This document shows, in pieces, positions 55,106 to 63,999 of a stretch of DNA of 64,000 nt. Below the pieces are notes generated by a model. The model worked only from the letters and a program-made list of their open reading frames with translations. It was not told the DNA's origin and did not search any database. This DNA comes from CAZRXG01 sp964603985 (GTDB taxonomy: Bacteria; Chloroflexota; Anaerolineae; Aggregatilineales; UBA3940), in contig CAZRXG010000013.1 of NCBI GenBank assembly GCA_964603985.1, positions 1 to 64,000 of the forward strand, in the 5' to 3' direction. Numbering within the stretch: position 1 is the first letter of the stretch; each line of letters opens with the position of its first letter. The translations under genes and the position numbers were made by a program.

Positions 55106-55774
55106 ATGAGCAAGCGTTGGGGATTTATCTTTCTTTTTCTGGCACTAGTGATTGTTGTACTCAGTGCTTGCAATGCGCTGAATAATGTTGTAGGTTCTGA
55201 TGCAAGCTGTGACATTGCCCCTGATCCCCTGGTCTCGGTGAATCAGGACAACTGGCGCGATGCATTCGGGTGCCCAACTTCGAACACAAGTATCGCTATG
55301 TATGAGTGGGCACCCTTCGAACGGGGATCTATGCTGCACGACAAGGGCCGAGGACAGGTATACATCTTCTTTGATGACGGCACCATGCAAGAAGTCCCGG
55401 CCACACAGCAGGCAGCCGGTGACCTGCCCGGTGAGCCGCCCGCAGGTCTAGCCCCGCCCGAAGGTGTGTTTGCGGTTGTCTGGGCCAACGAACCCGGCGT
55501 CGCCAACGCGTTAGGATGGGCCACAACATCCCCTGTGGAGTATGACGGGCTTCAGCAAGAGTTCCTCGGCAACGGGACTATTGTGGTGGCTCTGGGCAAC
55601 GGCGACCTAGTGGGGATCTTCCCATTCTCCAACAACTGGAGCAAACTGCCCGTCGAAAAGATCCCCGGTTACTATGGCGGGATGCCCGGTGAGCCGAGGT
55701 TTAGCGTCGCCGCGCTTGGCACGATTGGCTTATTGGTCGCTGCCGGGCTGGTTTTTACACGTCGGGATGTTTAA
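55106..55774 (+). CDS. Lipoprotein with C-terminal membrane tail
   Basis: 222 residues. Signal segment VIVVLSACNALN gives a lipobox cysteine at about 22. The body is unassigned; Trp- and Pro-rich stretches suggest a folded outer domain. The C-terminus has a hydrophobic helix (about 200-218) ended by RRDV, resembling sortase- or PEP-CTERM-type tails but with no recognisable sorting motif before it beyond PGEP. Its stop overlaps the O-antigen ligase start, so the two are coupled. Confidence 0.75.
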   Translation: MSKRWGFIFLFLALVIVVLSACNALNNVVGSDASCDIAPDPLVSVNQDNWRDAFGCPTSNTSIAMYEWAPFERGSMLHDKGRGQVYIFFDDGTMQEVPATQQAAGDLPGEPPAGLAPPEGVFAVVWANEPGVANALGWATTSPVEYDGLQQEFLGNGTIVVALGNGDLVGIFPFSNNWSKLPVEKIPGYYGGMPGEPRFSVAALGTIGLLVAAGLVFTRRDV

Positions 55775-57716
55775 CAACCAACAGGCTCAGAACCTACGAG
55801 GAGCTATCTGGCGGATCGTGGTTCTGAGCCTGCCGCTGTTTTTTCTCCCCTTTACCCGTTACAACTTTGAGCCGGATAAAGCGGCACTGTTTCGCGCACT
55901 CGTTTTGGTGCTGCTCCTGCTGTATCTGCTAACCCTGCGCCGCCCGAACACCCGGCCTCGCGGTATTTCGCTCGATCGTCTATCGCTGCTGGTGTTGTTT
56001 TTCTGGTGGTGGGTGACGCTGGCGACCCTGTTTTCAATCGAGCCAACTCGCTCCCTTTGGGGGGAGCCACGTTGGGGGCAGGGCTGGATCACACTCACCT
56101 GTTACGTGGCGCTGTTCGGGTTGGCCCGCGTATCACTATCCGGCGACCGCGATCAGCAGGGGCTTATCGATGCTGTGTTATTTGCCAGCGTCCCCGTCAG
56201 TGTCTATGGGCTGGCACAAAAAGTTGGGCTTGATCCACTGCACATCGTGGCCCCGTGGGAACGGATACAAAGCACGTTTCCGCATGCCAATGCATTAGGT
56301 GGGTATCTGGTGCTGGTGATGCCCTTTTGCTGGTTCCGGGTGGTTCGTGGCCCAAATCACCGGTTGTGGATTGTCTGTGCGTTGCTTCAAGCACTTTGTT
56401 TGTTATTTACGTCATCTCGCAGCGCCTGGGTGGCTGCTGCCGCCGCCGGATGGCTGTTTGTTTACATGCTGGCAAAGTCACGGCACCGGCGCATTATATT
56501 AGCCAGCATGGCCGCTGCAGGTGCGATATTGCTTGTCACGCTGAGTCTACTTCCACCCGCACACCCTACGGCACCCACGTTATGGCGCTCGATTACGTCT
56601 CTTGTCCGGTTATCAAGCCCCACGGTTCAAATCCGCTTGAATATCTGGCAGGGCATCGTGGATGCGGTTGCTCAGCGCCCACTATTCGGGTACGGCCCCG
56701 AAACGCTCGACCTGGCACTGCCGGGGCATCCCCCACCCGAATTATCCCTGTACGGCAACATCAAAACAGTAGCAGGCCGCGGACACAATGACCTGCTGGA
56801 GTGGGCCTTGTTTGCCGGGATTCCGGCAGCAGTGGCCTACGGTGGTCTGCTAACAACTGTGTTTGTGCAGGGGTGGCGGCGGATCAAACAAGGTAATCAT
56901 GCGCTTGCGCTGCCGGTCTGGATCGCCCTGATGGGGGGGATAATCAACCAGCTGATTGACGTAGGTACAATCACGTCGAATCTGCTGATCTGGCTGTTTG
57001 CAGCCCTGCTCACAACCCGGTCGCCGGACACTCAAGAAGACTCCCTGAGTTTTGAATTTGAGTGGATGCCCGTCCGAGTCGGATTGGTGATTCTCACCCT
57101 GGTGGGGATTACCGTCGTGAGTATCCGACCTGTGATCGCCGATACGTATGGTCGTGAAGCACTGGCCCTGTATACCTTGAGAGGCTGGGATGAGTCTGAT
57201 GCGGCGGTGATCAAGGCGGAGATGTGGGATCCGCGTCGCTTTACATACGCAGCCCTGCAGGCGGACATCACATTGGGGCGCGAGGATTCTAAGTTACGCC
57301 CGGATGATGTGGCACTGCTGATAGCCGCATCCAGGCTTGAGCTGGCCCTTCAACAGACACCAACGGACCTTGAGTTATGGCGCAGATTGGTAGAGGTTCG
57401 GCGGGTGCTGGCTTATGAACTGAATCCCACCTACTGGCCCGATGCGTTCGCAACCTGCAAGCAGATGCTCATTGTCGCCCCAGAAGACCCTGATTTATTT
57501 ATGTTGTGCGGCGATCTACGGTTGTGGGCTCGTGAACCCTCCGGGGCGCTCCCTTACTATCTGGCGGCGTCAGAGCTTGCGCCGTTATACGATCAGCCAT
57601 ACTACAATCTATCAACTGTTTATCGCTGGTTGGGGGATGATGATCTGGCCGAGGCTTACAGCGTCAAAGCCAAAGACGCCCGAGCGGAATGGGAGCAGAT
57701 GCTAGGGCAGCGGTGA
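55767..57716 (+). CDS. O-antigen ligase/polymerase with TPR-like C-terminus
   Basis: 649 residues from ATG 55767, which overlaps the upstream gene. About eleven membrane helices in the first 470 residues; the outer loop carries RPLFGYGPETLDLAL and GRGHNDLLEWALFAG, the Wzy/WaaL signature. The C-terminal part (about 480-649) is a helical TPR-like region (EPSGALPYYLAASELAPLY, YNLSTVYRWLGDDDLAEAYS). Such fused TPR tails occur in ligases that work with glycan or pilin-type acceptors. Likely partner of the flippase cluster encoded divergently. Confidence 0.9.
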   Translation: MFNNQQAQNLRGAIWRIVVLSLPLFFLPFTRYNFEPDKAALFRALVLVLLLLYLLTLRRPNTRPRGISLDRLSLLVLFFWWWVTLATLFSIEPTRSLWGEPRWGQGWITLTCYVALFGLARVSLSGDRDQQGLIDAVLFASVPVSVYGLAQKVGLDPLHIVAPWERIQSTFPHANALGGYLVLVMPFCWFRVVRGPNHRLWIVCALLQALCLLFTSSRSAWVAAAAAGWLFVYMLAKSRHRRIILASMAAAGAILLVTLSLLPPAHPTAPTLWRSITSLVRLSSPTVQIRLNIWQGIVDAVAQRPLFGYGPETLDLALPGHPPPELSLYGNIKTVAGRGHNDLLEWALFAGIPAAVAYGGLLTTVFVQGWRRIKQGNHALALPVWIALMGGIINQLIDVGTITSNLLIWLFAALLTTRSPDTQEDSLSFEFEWMPVRVGLVILTLVGITVVSIRPVIADTYGREALALYTLRGWDESDAAVIKAEMWDPRRFTYAALQADITLGREDSKLRPDDVALLIAASRLELALQQTPTDLELWRRLVEVRRVLAYELNPTYWPDAFATCKQMLIVAPEDPDLFMLCGDLRLWAREPSGALPYYLAASELAPLYDQPYYNLSTVYRWLGDDDLAEAYSVKAKDARAEWEQMLGQR

Positions 57717-57782
57717 ATCATAAGCGTGTAACGGGTGCTGCAAATGTTTTTATTTTGGGCCAAATTTAGGTGACAAAAGCCT

Positions 57783-57808
57783 GCGGCCAGGCAGTGATGC
57801 CTGGCCGC
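57783..57808. terminator. Strong hairpin between convergent genes
   Basis: A perfect 11-bp stem (gcggccaggca / tgcctggccgc) with a 4-base loop (gtga) lies between the ligase stop at 57716 and the end of the DUF5989 gene at 57866. On the minus strand it is followed by CAGGCTTTTG, so it probably ends the carbamoyltransferase operon; on the plus strand it lies 66 bases after the ligase stop. Bidirectional use is possible. Confidence 0.75.
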
Positions 57809-57865
57809 TCGCTCACAGTCCGGTATTACACGGGGTACAGGCGTGCCCCGGTCAGGGCGGTGCAC

Positions 57866-58048
57866 CTAGAACAGCGGATAGATAAACACCCCGAGGCCGG
57901 ATGTCCCGGCGAAGATCAGCAGGAAGCCAAACAGCAGCAGGACGATCACCATCGGGATCATCCACCACAGCTTGCGCGCCCACAGGAACTTGAGAAACTC
58001 GCCCACGACGCCCAGATTTGTGCCCATGTTCTTGAAGAATTGGATCAT
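57866..58048 (-). CDS. DUF5989 family small membrane protein (copy 2)
   Basis: 60 residues: MIQFFKNM, a conserved N-terminal part (LGVVGEFLKFLWARKLWWMI), one hydrophobic helix (about 32-47) and a short tail (FIYPLF). DUF5989 proteins are found next to NodU/CmcH-type carbamoyltransferases and are like SxtK of saxitoxin clusters. Near-identical copy of the gene at 58214. ATG follows AGGGGA. Function unknown, likely a membrane partner of the carbamoyltransferase pathway. Confidence 0.85.
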   Translation of the reverse strand: MIQFFKNMGTNLGVVGEFLKFLWARKLWWMIPMVIVLLLFGFLLIFAGTSGLGVFIYPLF

Positions 58049-58213
58049 CGTTCTTTTCCCCTGAGTCTACAGAACTATAGCTCCTGTTCCGGGTTTAGGG
58101 CGTGTATGCAAACTCATGTCCCGGCTGCCGGAACTGCATTTTTGCCCTGAGATCACGCGTAAAGGCATAAAGAACGGCCTGGAAATGCTGCCTTTGGCAC
58201 CCCGCATACCAAC

Positions 58214-58396
58214 CTAGAACAGCGTGTAGATGAACGGCCCGAGGGGGTTTGACACGGCGAAGACCAGCAGGAAAGCAAACAGCAGCAGGACGACCACCAT
58301 CGGGATCATCCACCACAGCTTGCGTGCCCACAGGAACTTGAGAAACTCACCCACGACGCCCAGGTTCGTGACCATGTTCTTGAAGAATTGGATCAT
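58214..58396 (-). CDS. DUF5989 family small membrane protein (copy 1)
   Basis: 60 residues with MIQFFKNMVTNLGVVGEFL, the shared KFLWARKLWWMIPM core, one helix (about 32-47) and tail FIYTLF. It starts 46 bases after the carbamoyltransferase stop with AGGGGAG as ribosome site, so the two are co-transcribed. Same family as copy 2 at 57866. The duplicates keep intact frames, which argues that both are used. Confidence 0.85.
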   Translation of the reverse strand: MIQFFKNMVTNLGVVGEFLKFLWARKLWWMIPMVVVLLLFAFLLVFAVSNPLGPFIYTLF

Positions 58397-58442
58397 TGCT
58401 TTTCTCCCCTGAGTTTACGGAACTATAGCTTCTGTTCCGGGT

Positions 58443-60227
58443 TTAGTCCAGCGAGTCTTTGCTTATCAGGAAGCGATCCATCACCAGCAGTTCCAGCGCT
58501 CCCTTGCGGAAGGTGTTGAACGCGTTCTGCGGTGTGTTGACAATCGGCTCACCGCGCAGGTTGAAGCTGGTGTTGAGCAGCACCGGGACGCCGGTCGCCT
58601 GCCCGAACCTCTCGATCACGCGGTAGTACCAGGGATTGTCCTGCTTGCGCACCGACTGCAAACGGCCACCGCCGTTGACGTGTGTCACAGCCGGGATGAC
58701 GGTCTGTTTCTCCTCCGGGATGTGGCGCACGACCAGCATGAAGCGCGGCGCGGGCTGCCCTTCGTATGCGCCCAGATCAAAGTACTTTGGGGCATCTTCT
58801 TCCGTCACGACGGGGGCGAAGGGGCGGAACGGCTCGCGGAATTTGATTTTGAGGTTGACGATCTCCTTCATCTCCGGGCGGCGCGGGTCGGCCAGGATGC
58901 TGCGGTTGCCGAGCGCGCGCGGCCCCCACTCGAAGCGGCCATGATACCAGCCCACCACACCGCCGTCGACGATGGTGTCCACCGTGCGGTCGATCAGCTT
59001 CTCCTCATCCTCAATATACTCGTAGGGAATCTGCTGCTGGTCGAGGAAAGCCCTGATCTCTTCGGTCGAGTAGCCCTTGCCGTAGTAGACGTTCTCCATG
59101 ACCAGCTTGCGCGGCTGGTTAAACAGGACGTGGTAAGTGTAGAGCGCCGCGCCCAGCGCGCCCCCGGCGTCACCGGCTTCGGGCTGAATGTATAGTTCCT
59201 CGAAGGGCGTCTCGTCTAGAATACGCCCGTTGGCAACGCTGTTAAGCGCCACGCCGCCCGCCATACACAGCCGCTTCGAGCCGGTGCGCTGGTGGGCGTA
59301 GTTAGCCATCTTGATGATGGTCTCTTCCGTCGCGCGCTGGATGCTGGCCGCGATGTCGGCAAAACGCTGGTTCTCGCGCGCCACCGGGCCGTCCTGGTCG
59401 GGGTGTGTCTTGGGTGTAAAGAACTCGCTTTCGCGCTCGCGCTCCGGCCCGAACAGATCCACGAACTTGCGGTTGTAGGTGCGCCTGGGGGAATGATGGA
59501 AGGAGAAGTACTCCATGTTCAGGCGCAGGCTGCCATCGTTTCCCACATCCAGCAGCTTGTAGACCTTGTCGAGGTATCTCGGCTCACCGAAGGGGGCCAT
59601 CCCCATGACCTTGTACTCGCCGTTGTTGACCCTGAAGCCCAGATAGGCGGTGAACGCCGAGTACAGCAGGCCCAACGAGTGGGGGAAGCGAATCTCGCCA
59701 AACAGCTCGATCTCGTTTGTGCCGCTGCCGTCCCACGTGCCCCTGGCGTGGCCGACGGTGGCCGTCGTCCATTCGCCGACCCCGTCGAGCGTCAGGATGG
59801 CTGCCTCGTCGAACGGCGAGGCGAAAAAGGCGCTGGCGGCGTGGGTCATGTGGTGCTCGGCAAAGAGCAGCTTTTGGGCCGGGATCCTCAGCTTGTCAAG
59901 CAACTGGCTCTTGATCCACAGCTTCTCGTTGAACCACGTGATCATCGACTCGCGGAAGAACGCCACCGAGCGCGGGTAAGTTTGCAGCGAGCTGAGCAGG
60001 ATGCGCTCGAACTTGAGTAGAGGCTTTTCGTAGAAGACGGCGTAATCAAGATCGTCGGTTGTGATCCCCGCCGTCTCTATGCAGAAGTCAATGGCATTGT
60101 GAGGGAATCCGAAGTCATGCTTTTTCCGCGAAAACCGCTCCTCAGCCGCCGCCGCGATCAATTCCCCATCTTTGATGATGCAGGCAGCCGAGTCGTGGTA
60201 GTAGCACGAGATGCCTAATATATACAT
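58443..60227 (-). CDS. Carbamoyltransferase (NodU/CmcH family)
   Basis: 594 residues. N-terminal ASKHA-like domain: MYILGISCYYHDSAACII, AEERFSRKKHD, HHMTHAASAFFAS with metal-binding His, LTLDGVGEWTT. The C-terminal YrdC-like nucleotide domain has RFEWGPRALGNRSILADPR and NTSFNLRGEPIV. It carbamoylates a hydroxyl of a sugar or secondary metabolite using carbamoyl phosphate and ATP. ATG 60227 is preferred; the frame runs open to 61169 but that part lies over the deacetylase gene. First gene of an operon with two DUF5989 genes. Confidence 0.93.
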   Translation of the reverse strand: MYILGISCYYHDSAACIIKDGELIAAAAEERFSRKKHDFGFPHNAIDFCIETAGITTDDLDYAVFYEKPLLKFERILLSSLQTYPRSVAFFRESMITWFNEKLWIKSQLLDKLRIPAQKLLFAEHHMTHAASAFFASPFDEAAILTLDGVGEWTTATVGHARGTWDGSGTNEIELFGEIRFPHSLGLLYSAFTAYLGFRVNNGEYKVMGMAPFGEPRYLDKVYKLLDVGNDGSLRLNMEYFSFHHSPRRTYNRKFVDLFGPERERESEFFTPKTHPDQDGPVARENQRFADIAASIQRATEETIIKMANYAHQRTGSKRLCMAGGVALNSVANGRILDETPFEELYIQPEAGDAGGALGAALYTYHVLFNQPRKLVMENVYYGKGYSTEEIRAFLDQQQIPYEYIEDEEKLIDRTVDTIVDGGVVGWYHGRFEWGPRALGNRSILADPRRPEMKEIVNLKIKFREPFRPFAPVVTEEDAPKYFDLGAYEGQPAPRFMLVVRHIPEEKQTVIPAVTHVNGGGRLQSVRKQDNPWYYRVIERFGQATGVPVLLNTSFNLRGEPIVNTPQNAFNTFRKGALELLVMDRFLISKDSLD

Positions 60228-60383
60228 ACGGGTTACACTTGCCCTCTGATTCTCAAGCTTCAAAAGGTGGCAGTATCGTACCAAGCCAGGATGCAATACT
60301 GCCAACTGGCGAGGTATTATACCCTGTGGTGCGCTTATGTCGAATTGATTCTTGAAACGCCCTGGGGTATGCTTCGCAGCGCT

Positions 60384-61460
60384 ATGGAAGAACAGAAAAG
60401 CTCGAAAAGTAAACCGCAAGCCCGAATACCCGCCCGTGCCAGGCCACCCGCCCGAAAGCGCCTGCGGCTGTTCCTGGGGATGGGATTGGCCGGTGTGTTC
60501 CTGGTGTGCGTGGCGCTGGGCCTGGTGGCCTTCACACCCGCGAGCGGAAACGACCACCGGCCACGCCTGATCGCAGCGCTGATCACCGCGACGCCAACGT
60601 CGACGGCGACGCCCACCGCGACCAGCACGCCCGCCTGGACACCCACCCCCAGCGACACGCCCACTATCACGCTGACGCCGACGGACACCCCGATCCCGAC
60701 GGCCACCTCGACCGCAACGCCGACCAACACGTCCACCCCGCCGCCGACGCCCGACAGCCGCGACCGGGAGTTCACCGTGCCGATCCTGATGTATCACTAC
60801 ATCAGCGTGCCGCCGCCGGACGCAGACATCTACCGGCTCGACCTGTCCGTCACGCCGCAGAACTTCCGGGAGCAGGTGGCATGGCTCAAGGAGAGCGGCT
60901 ACGAGACGATCTCGCTCTACCACCTGGTTTACGCGCTGACGATCGGGTGGCCCCCGCTGCCGGAGCGGCCAATCATCCTGACCTTTGACGACGGGTACCG
61001 CGACAACTACGAGAACGCGTTCCCGATCTTGAAGGAGCATGGCTTCGTGGGGGCCTTCTTCATCCTGACGGACGTGACCGACCGCAGCGAGCCGAATTAC
61101 ATGACCTGGGATATGCTGCGCGAGATGCACGAGGCCGGGATGGACATCGAAGTGCACGGGCGCGAGCACCTTGACATGTCAGGCCGGGATTACGACTGGC
61201 TGGTTTACCATCTTCTGGGGCCTGCCCAGACGATTGAGGCCAACCTGGGCTACCAGCCGCGATTCCTGGCCTACGTATCGGGGCGGTATGACGGGCTAAC
61301 CCTGTCGACCACCCACGAGATGGGCTACTGGGGCGCGGTCACGACGAATCACGGCGCACTGCACCAGAAGGACGGCCTGCTCGAGCTGAGCCGGGTACGC
61401 ATTCGCGGCGACTGGACATTGAGCCAGTTCACCGCCGTCGTCGCCGGGATGACGGAATGA
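60384..61460 (+). CDS. Membrane-anchored polysaccharide deacetylase (CE4)
   Basis: 358 residues from ATG 60384 (ATG 60369 is in frame and possible). A basic N-terminus and one membrane helix (about 31-52) precede a Thr/Pro linker (about 72-125), then a CE4 domain: TFDDGYRDNYENAFPIL (motif 1), IEVHGREHLDMS (motif 2 with metal His residues), and YVSGRYDGLTL (motif 3). It would deacetylate wall or capsule sugars outside the membrane. Divergent from the carbamoyltransferase gene. Confidence 0.9.
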   Translation: MEEQKSSKSKPQARIPARARPPARKRLRLFLGMGLAGVFLVCVALGLVAFTPASGNDHRPRLIAALITATPTSTATPTATSTPAWTPTPSDTPTITLTPTDTPIPTATSTATPTNTSTPPPTPDSRDREFTVPILMYHYISVPPPDADIYRLDLSVTPQNFREQVAWLKESGYETISLYHLVYALTIGWPPLPERPIILTFDDGYRDNYENAFPILKEHGFVGAFFILTDVTDRSEPNYMTWDMLREMHEAGMDIEVHGREHLDMSGRDYDWLVYHLLGPAQTIEANLGYQPRFLAYVSGRYDGLTLSTTHEMGYWGAVTTNHGALHQKDGLLELSRVRIRGDWTLSQFTAVVAGMTE

Positions 61461-61493
61461 TAAACACGACCCGGCGGAAAGGGGAAGAACACC

Positions 61494-62159
61494 ATGCAGC
61501 GGCTTAAAGACATGCCTGCGGAAAAGATCGTGGCGTTTGCGGGCCTGTTCAGTTTTGTGTTTCTGGCGGTGTGGGTGGGGGGAATCGCCGCCGTGTGGCT
61601 CGTCTTTGGCTTAGGGGACGTGCAGGTAGACTTCTGGGGCGCGGTGGAGGGACTCTCGGCTGCCGCCACACTGGCGACGGTGGTCGGCGGCGGCCTGTTC
61701 GCGCTGGCGCAGTTGGTCGAGTCGGTGGAGAACCGCGAACTGGAACTTGAAGGCCGCAACCTCGACATCTACAACCAGGCATTCGAGCGGCTGATGTCGG
61801 ACGCCAACATCGAGGCCCGGCGGTGGATCTACATTCACCTCGATCCCGACCCCGAAAAGGGCCTGGGCAGCCTGAGCGCGGAGGGACAGCAGCACGTCAA
61901 GCTGGTGCTGAACTCCTTTGACCACTTGGGTTTTCTGATCAAACAGGATTGGATCACCGGCGACGCCGTTATCGAGTGGGTCAGCCCCTTCGTGGTGAAG
62001 GTGTGGGAGAAGATCGGCCCCTACGTCGAGTACGAGGCCGCGCGCCGCAACGAGCCGGACTACTACGAGGCGGCCAAGTACCTGGCCGAGAAGTGCCGCG
62101 AGTGGCGGACAGAACGCTTCCCCGACGCGCAGGTCACGTGGGTGGAGAAGGGGTTGTAG
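61494..62159 (+). CDS. DUF4760-like membrane protein
   Basis: 221 residues. Two N-terminal membrane helices (about 11-37 and 48-70), then a helical cytoplasmic part (about 75-221) with NRELELEGRNLDIYNQAFERL and LNSFDHLGFLI, fitting the DUF4760 type. Function unknown; these proteins are found beside varied genes. It starts 33 bases after the deacetylase gene and converges with guanylate kinase. Confidence 0.75.
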   Translation: MQRLKDMPAEKIVAFAGLFSFVFLAVWVGGIAAVWLVFGLGDVQVDFWGAVEGLSAAATLATVVGGGLFALAQLVESVENRELELEGRNLDIYNQAFERLMSDANIEARRWIYIHLDPDPEKGLGSLSAEGQQHVKLVLNSFDHLGFLIKQDWITGDAVIEWVSPFVVKVWEKIGPYVEYEAARRNEPDYYEAAKYLAEKCREWRTERFPDAQVTWVEKGL

Positions 62160-62174
62160 TGAGGAAAGGCGGCC

Positions 62175-62894
62175 CTACGCCTCTTCAGACGACTGGGTAA
62201 AAGCCTCTGCGGGGATCACTGCCTCCAGGTCGACACCATGACGCACGCGCATGCGCTCGGCGCGGATGATGGCCTCGACCTGGGCGACCGTTTCGCCGAG
62301 ACACCCTGCCCGGTTGAAGAGGATATAGTCGAACTCTTTGGCGGCCTGGATCTGCTCGCGCGCGATCACCATCCGCTGGGCGCGCGTTTTGTCATCCATG
62401 TGCAGGTCGGGGCGCTCGTCGATGCGCTCAAGCAGGACAGCCGGGGGCGCGGTGACGAAGATCGTCACGCAGTCAGGGCAGCGCTCGCGGAGGCGGCGCA
62501 TGCCATAAATGTCCACCTCGGCAACGACGAGATGCTTCTGCGGGGGAAGCCCCTCGTAGATATCGGCGGGCATGCTGTACAGATGACCGGAACGGTAAAC
62601 GTCGTGCCCGGCGGTCTGGGCGTCGGCCTCCATCAGCCGACCGGCCAGGGCCAGGTCGCGGAACTGCTCGCGGGACACGAAGTGATACTGTACACCTTCG
62701 ACTTCGTTTTTGCGCGGGGGGCGGGTGGTGTAGGTCACGACGCGGCCCATCTCATCGGGGTGGTTTGTCAGTAGCTTCTTTATGATGGTATTCTTACCTA
62801 CACCGGAGGGGCCGGCGAGCACAAAGAGAAGCCGGGGAAGAAACCCGTTCTTTTGCAGGAGCACACGCTCAACATCGGTCAGGTCTTCGCTCAT
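62175..62894 (-). CDS. gmk: Guanylate kinase
   Basis: 239 residues, longer than the usual about 205 because of an N-terminal extension (1-20) and a C-terminal tail. P-loop GPSGVGKNT (residues about 29-37) has Asn where most have Ser, Gly or Ala. The GMP-binding part VVTYTTRPPRKNEVEGVQYHFVS and lid DKTRAQRM are as in the family. It phosphorylates GMP to GDP. Divergent from the nucleotidyltransferase gene. Confidence 0.9.
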   Translation of the reverse strand: MSEDLTDVERVLLQKNGFLPRLLFVLAGPSGVGKNTIIKKLLTNHPDEMGRVVTYTTRPPRKNEVEGVQYHFVSREQFRDLALAGRLMEADAQTAGHDVYRSGHLYSMPADIYEGLPPQKHLVVAEVDIYGMRRLRERCPDCVTIFVTAPPAVLLERIDERPDLHMDDKTRAQRMVIAREQIQAAKEFDYILFNRAGCLGETVAQVEAIIRAERMRVRHGVDLEAVIPAEAFTQSSEEA

Positions 62895-63012
62895 CTTTAG
62901 AGGTGGCCTCTCAAGGGGAGTGATTGGCTATCACAATCGCGTTGAGTCATTATACCACCTGGTCGGGTGACAGGATAGCGATCCCGACCATTTTCAGGGG
63001 AGAAAGACCATC

Positions 63013-63999
63013 ATGAAAGTTGTGATCCCCATGGCGGGCTACGGCAAGCGCCTGCGCCCGCACACCTACAGCCGCCCGAAGCCGTTGATCAACGTGGCCG
63101 GGCAACCGATGTTGAAGCACCTCCTCGACCCATTGGGAGAACTGGATGTCGAGGAGTACATCTTCGTCGTCGGTTACCTGGGCGAGCAGATCGAGGAGTA
63201 CATCAGCGCGAACTATGACTTTAAGACCTCGTTTGTCATTCAGGAGGAACTGATCGGCCAGGCGCACGCCGTCTACCTCGCCCGTGAGCACCTCAACGGC
63301 CCGGCCATTGTACTGTTTGCCGATACGCTGTTTGAAACCGACCTGAGCGTCATCAACACTACCGACGCCGACGCCATCGCCTTCGTCAAGGAAGTCGAGG
63401 ACCCGCGCCGTTTTGGCGTGGTTGAGGTGGACGCTAAGGGACGCGTCACACGCTTCATAGAGAAGCCGGACAGCGTCGAGAACAGACAGGTGGTCATCGG
63501 CCTGTACTACATCCGCGATTCGCAGCACATGATCCGGGCCATCGAGACGCAGATGGCCCGCAAGCACATGACCAAGGGCGAGTTCTTCCTGGCCGATGCC
63601 TTCCAGATCATGATCGAGGAGGGCGCGGCCTTCCGCACGCAGAACGTGGAGGTGTGGCTGGACTGCGGCAAGCCGGAGACGGTGCTGGGGACCAACCGCT
63701 ACCTGCTCGACAATGGCTTTGACAACAGCCACACGGTCAAGGTGGAAGGCGTGACCGTCATCCCACCCGCGCACGTCGATCCGGATGCCAGGCTGGAAAA
63801 CGCAATCATCGGGCCGTATGCGACCATATCCGCAGGCTGTCACGTCAGCTACAGCATCATCCGCGACTCGATCATTGACAGAGGGGCAAGGGTCTCTGAC
63901 GCCCTGCTGAAGCAATCCCTGGTTGGCCGTAACGCCCACGTCAGCGGGCGATACTGCGTTATTAACGTTGGCGACGAGTCCTCGGTGGACTTTAGTTAA
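63013..63999 (+). CDS. Sugar-phosphate nucleotidyltransferase with left-handed beta-helix tail
   Basis: 328 residues. N-terminal GT-A-like pyrophosphorylase domain with MAGYGKRLRPHTYSRPKPL (nucleotide signature) and VIQEELIGQAHAVYLA, IVLFADTLF (metal Asp) and WLDCGKPETVLGT. The C-terminus (about 240-328) has hexapeptide repeats (ENAIIGPYATISAGCHVSYS). It resembles glucose-1-phosphate thymidylyltransferase or archaeal-type GlmU-like enzymes and would supply an NDP-sugar to the surface glycan pathways. The stop ends just before the window edge. Confidence 0.88.
   Translation: MKVVIPMAGYGKRLRPHTYSRPKPLINVAGQPMLKHLLDPLGELDVEEYIFVVGYLGEQIEEYISANYDFKTSFVIQEELIGQAHAVYLAREHLNGPAIVLFADTLFETDLSVINTTDADAIAFVKEVEDPRRFGVVEVDAKGRVTRFIEKPDSVENRQVVIGLYYIRDSQHMIRAIETQMARKHMTKGEFFLADAFQIMIEEGAAFRTQNVEVWLDCGKPETVLGTNRYLLDNGFDNSHTVKVEGVTVIPPAHVDPDARLENAIIGPYATISAGCHVSYSIIRDSIIDRGARVSDALLKQSLVGRNAHVSGRYCVINVGDESSVDFS

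Larger units (their letters stand above)
57866..58446 (-). repeat. Tandem duplication of the DUF5989 gene with its 5' region
   Basis: Segments 57866-58098 and 58214-58446 are largely the same. The likeness covers the 60-codon gene and about 50 bases upstream, and begins in copy 1 exactly at sequence matching the stop codon of the carbamoyltransferase (taaacccggaacag). This implies that the unit from that stop to the end of the DUF5989 gene was duplicated. The copies differ most in the last 15 codons. Confidence 0.85.

Noticed and set aside
58443..61169. A single 908-codon frame on the minus strand
   Set aside because: Only the part from 60227 matches the carbamoyltransferase family; the extension is antisense to the anchored deacetylase gene and has biased, non-protein-like composition.
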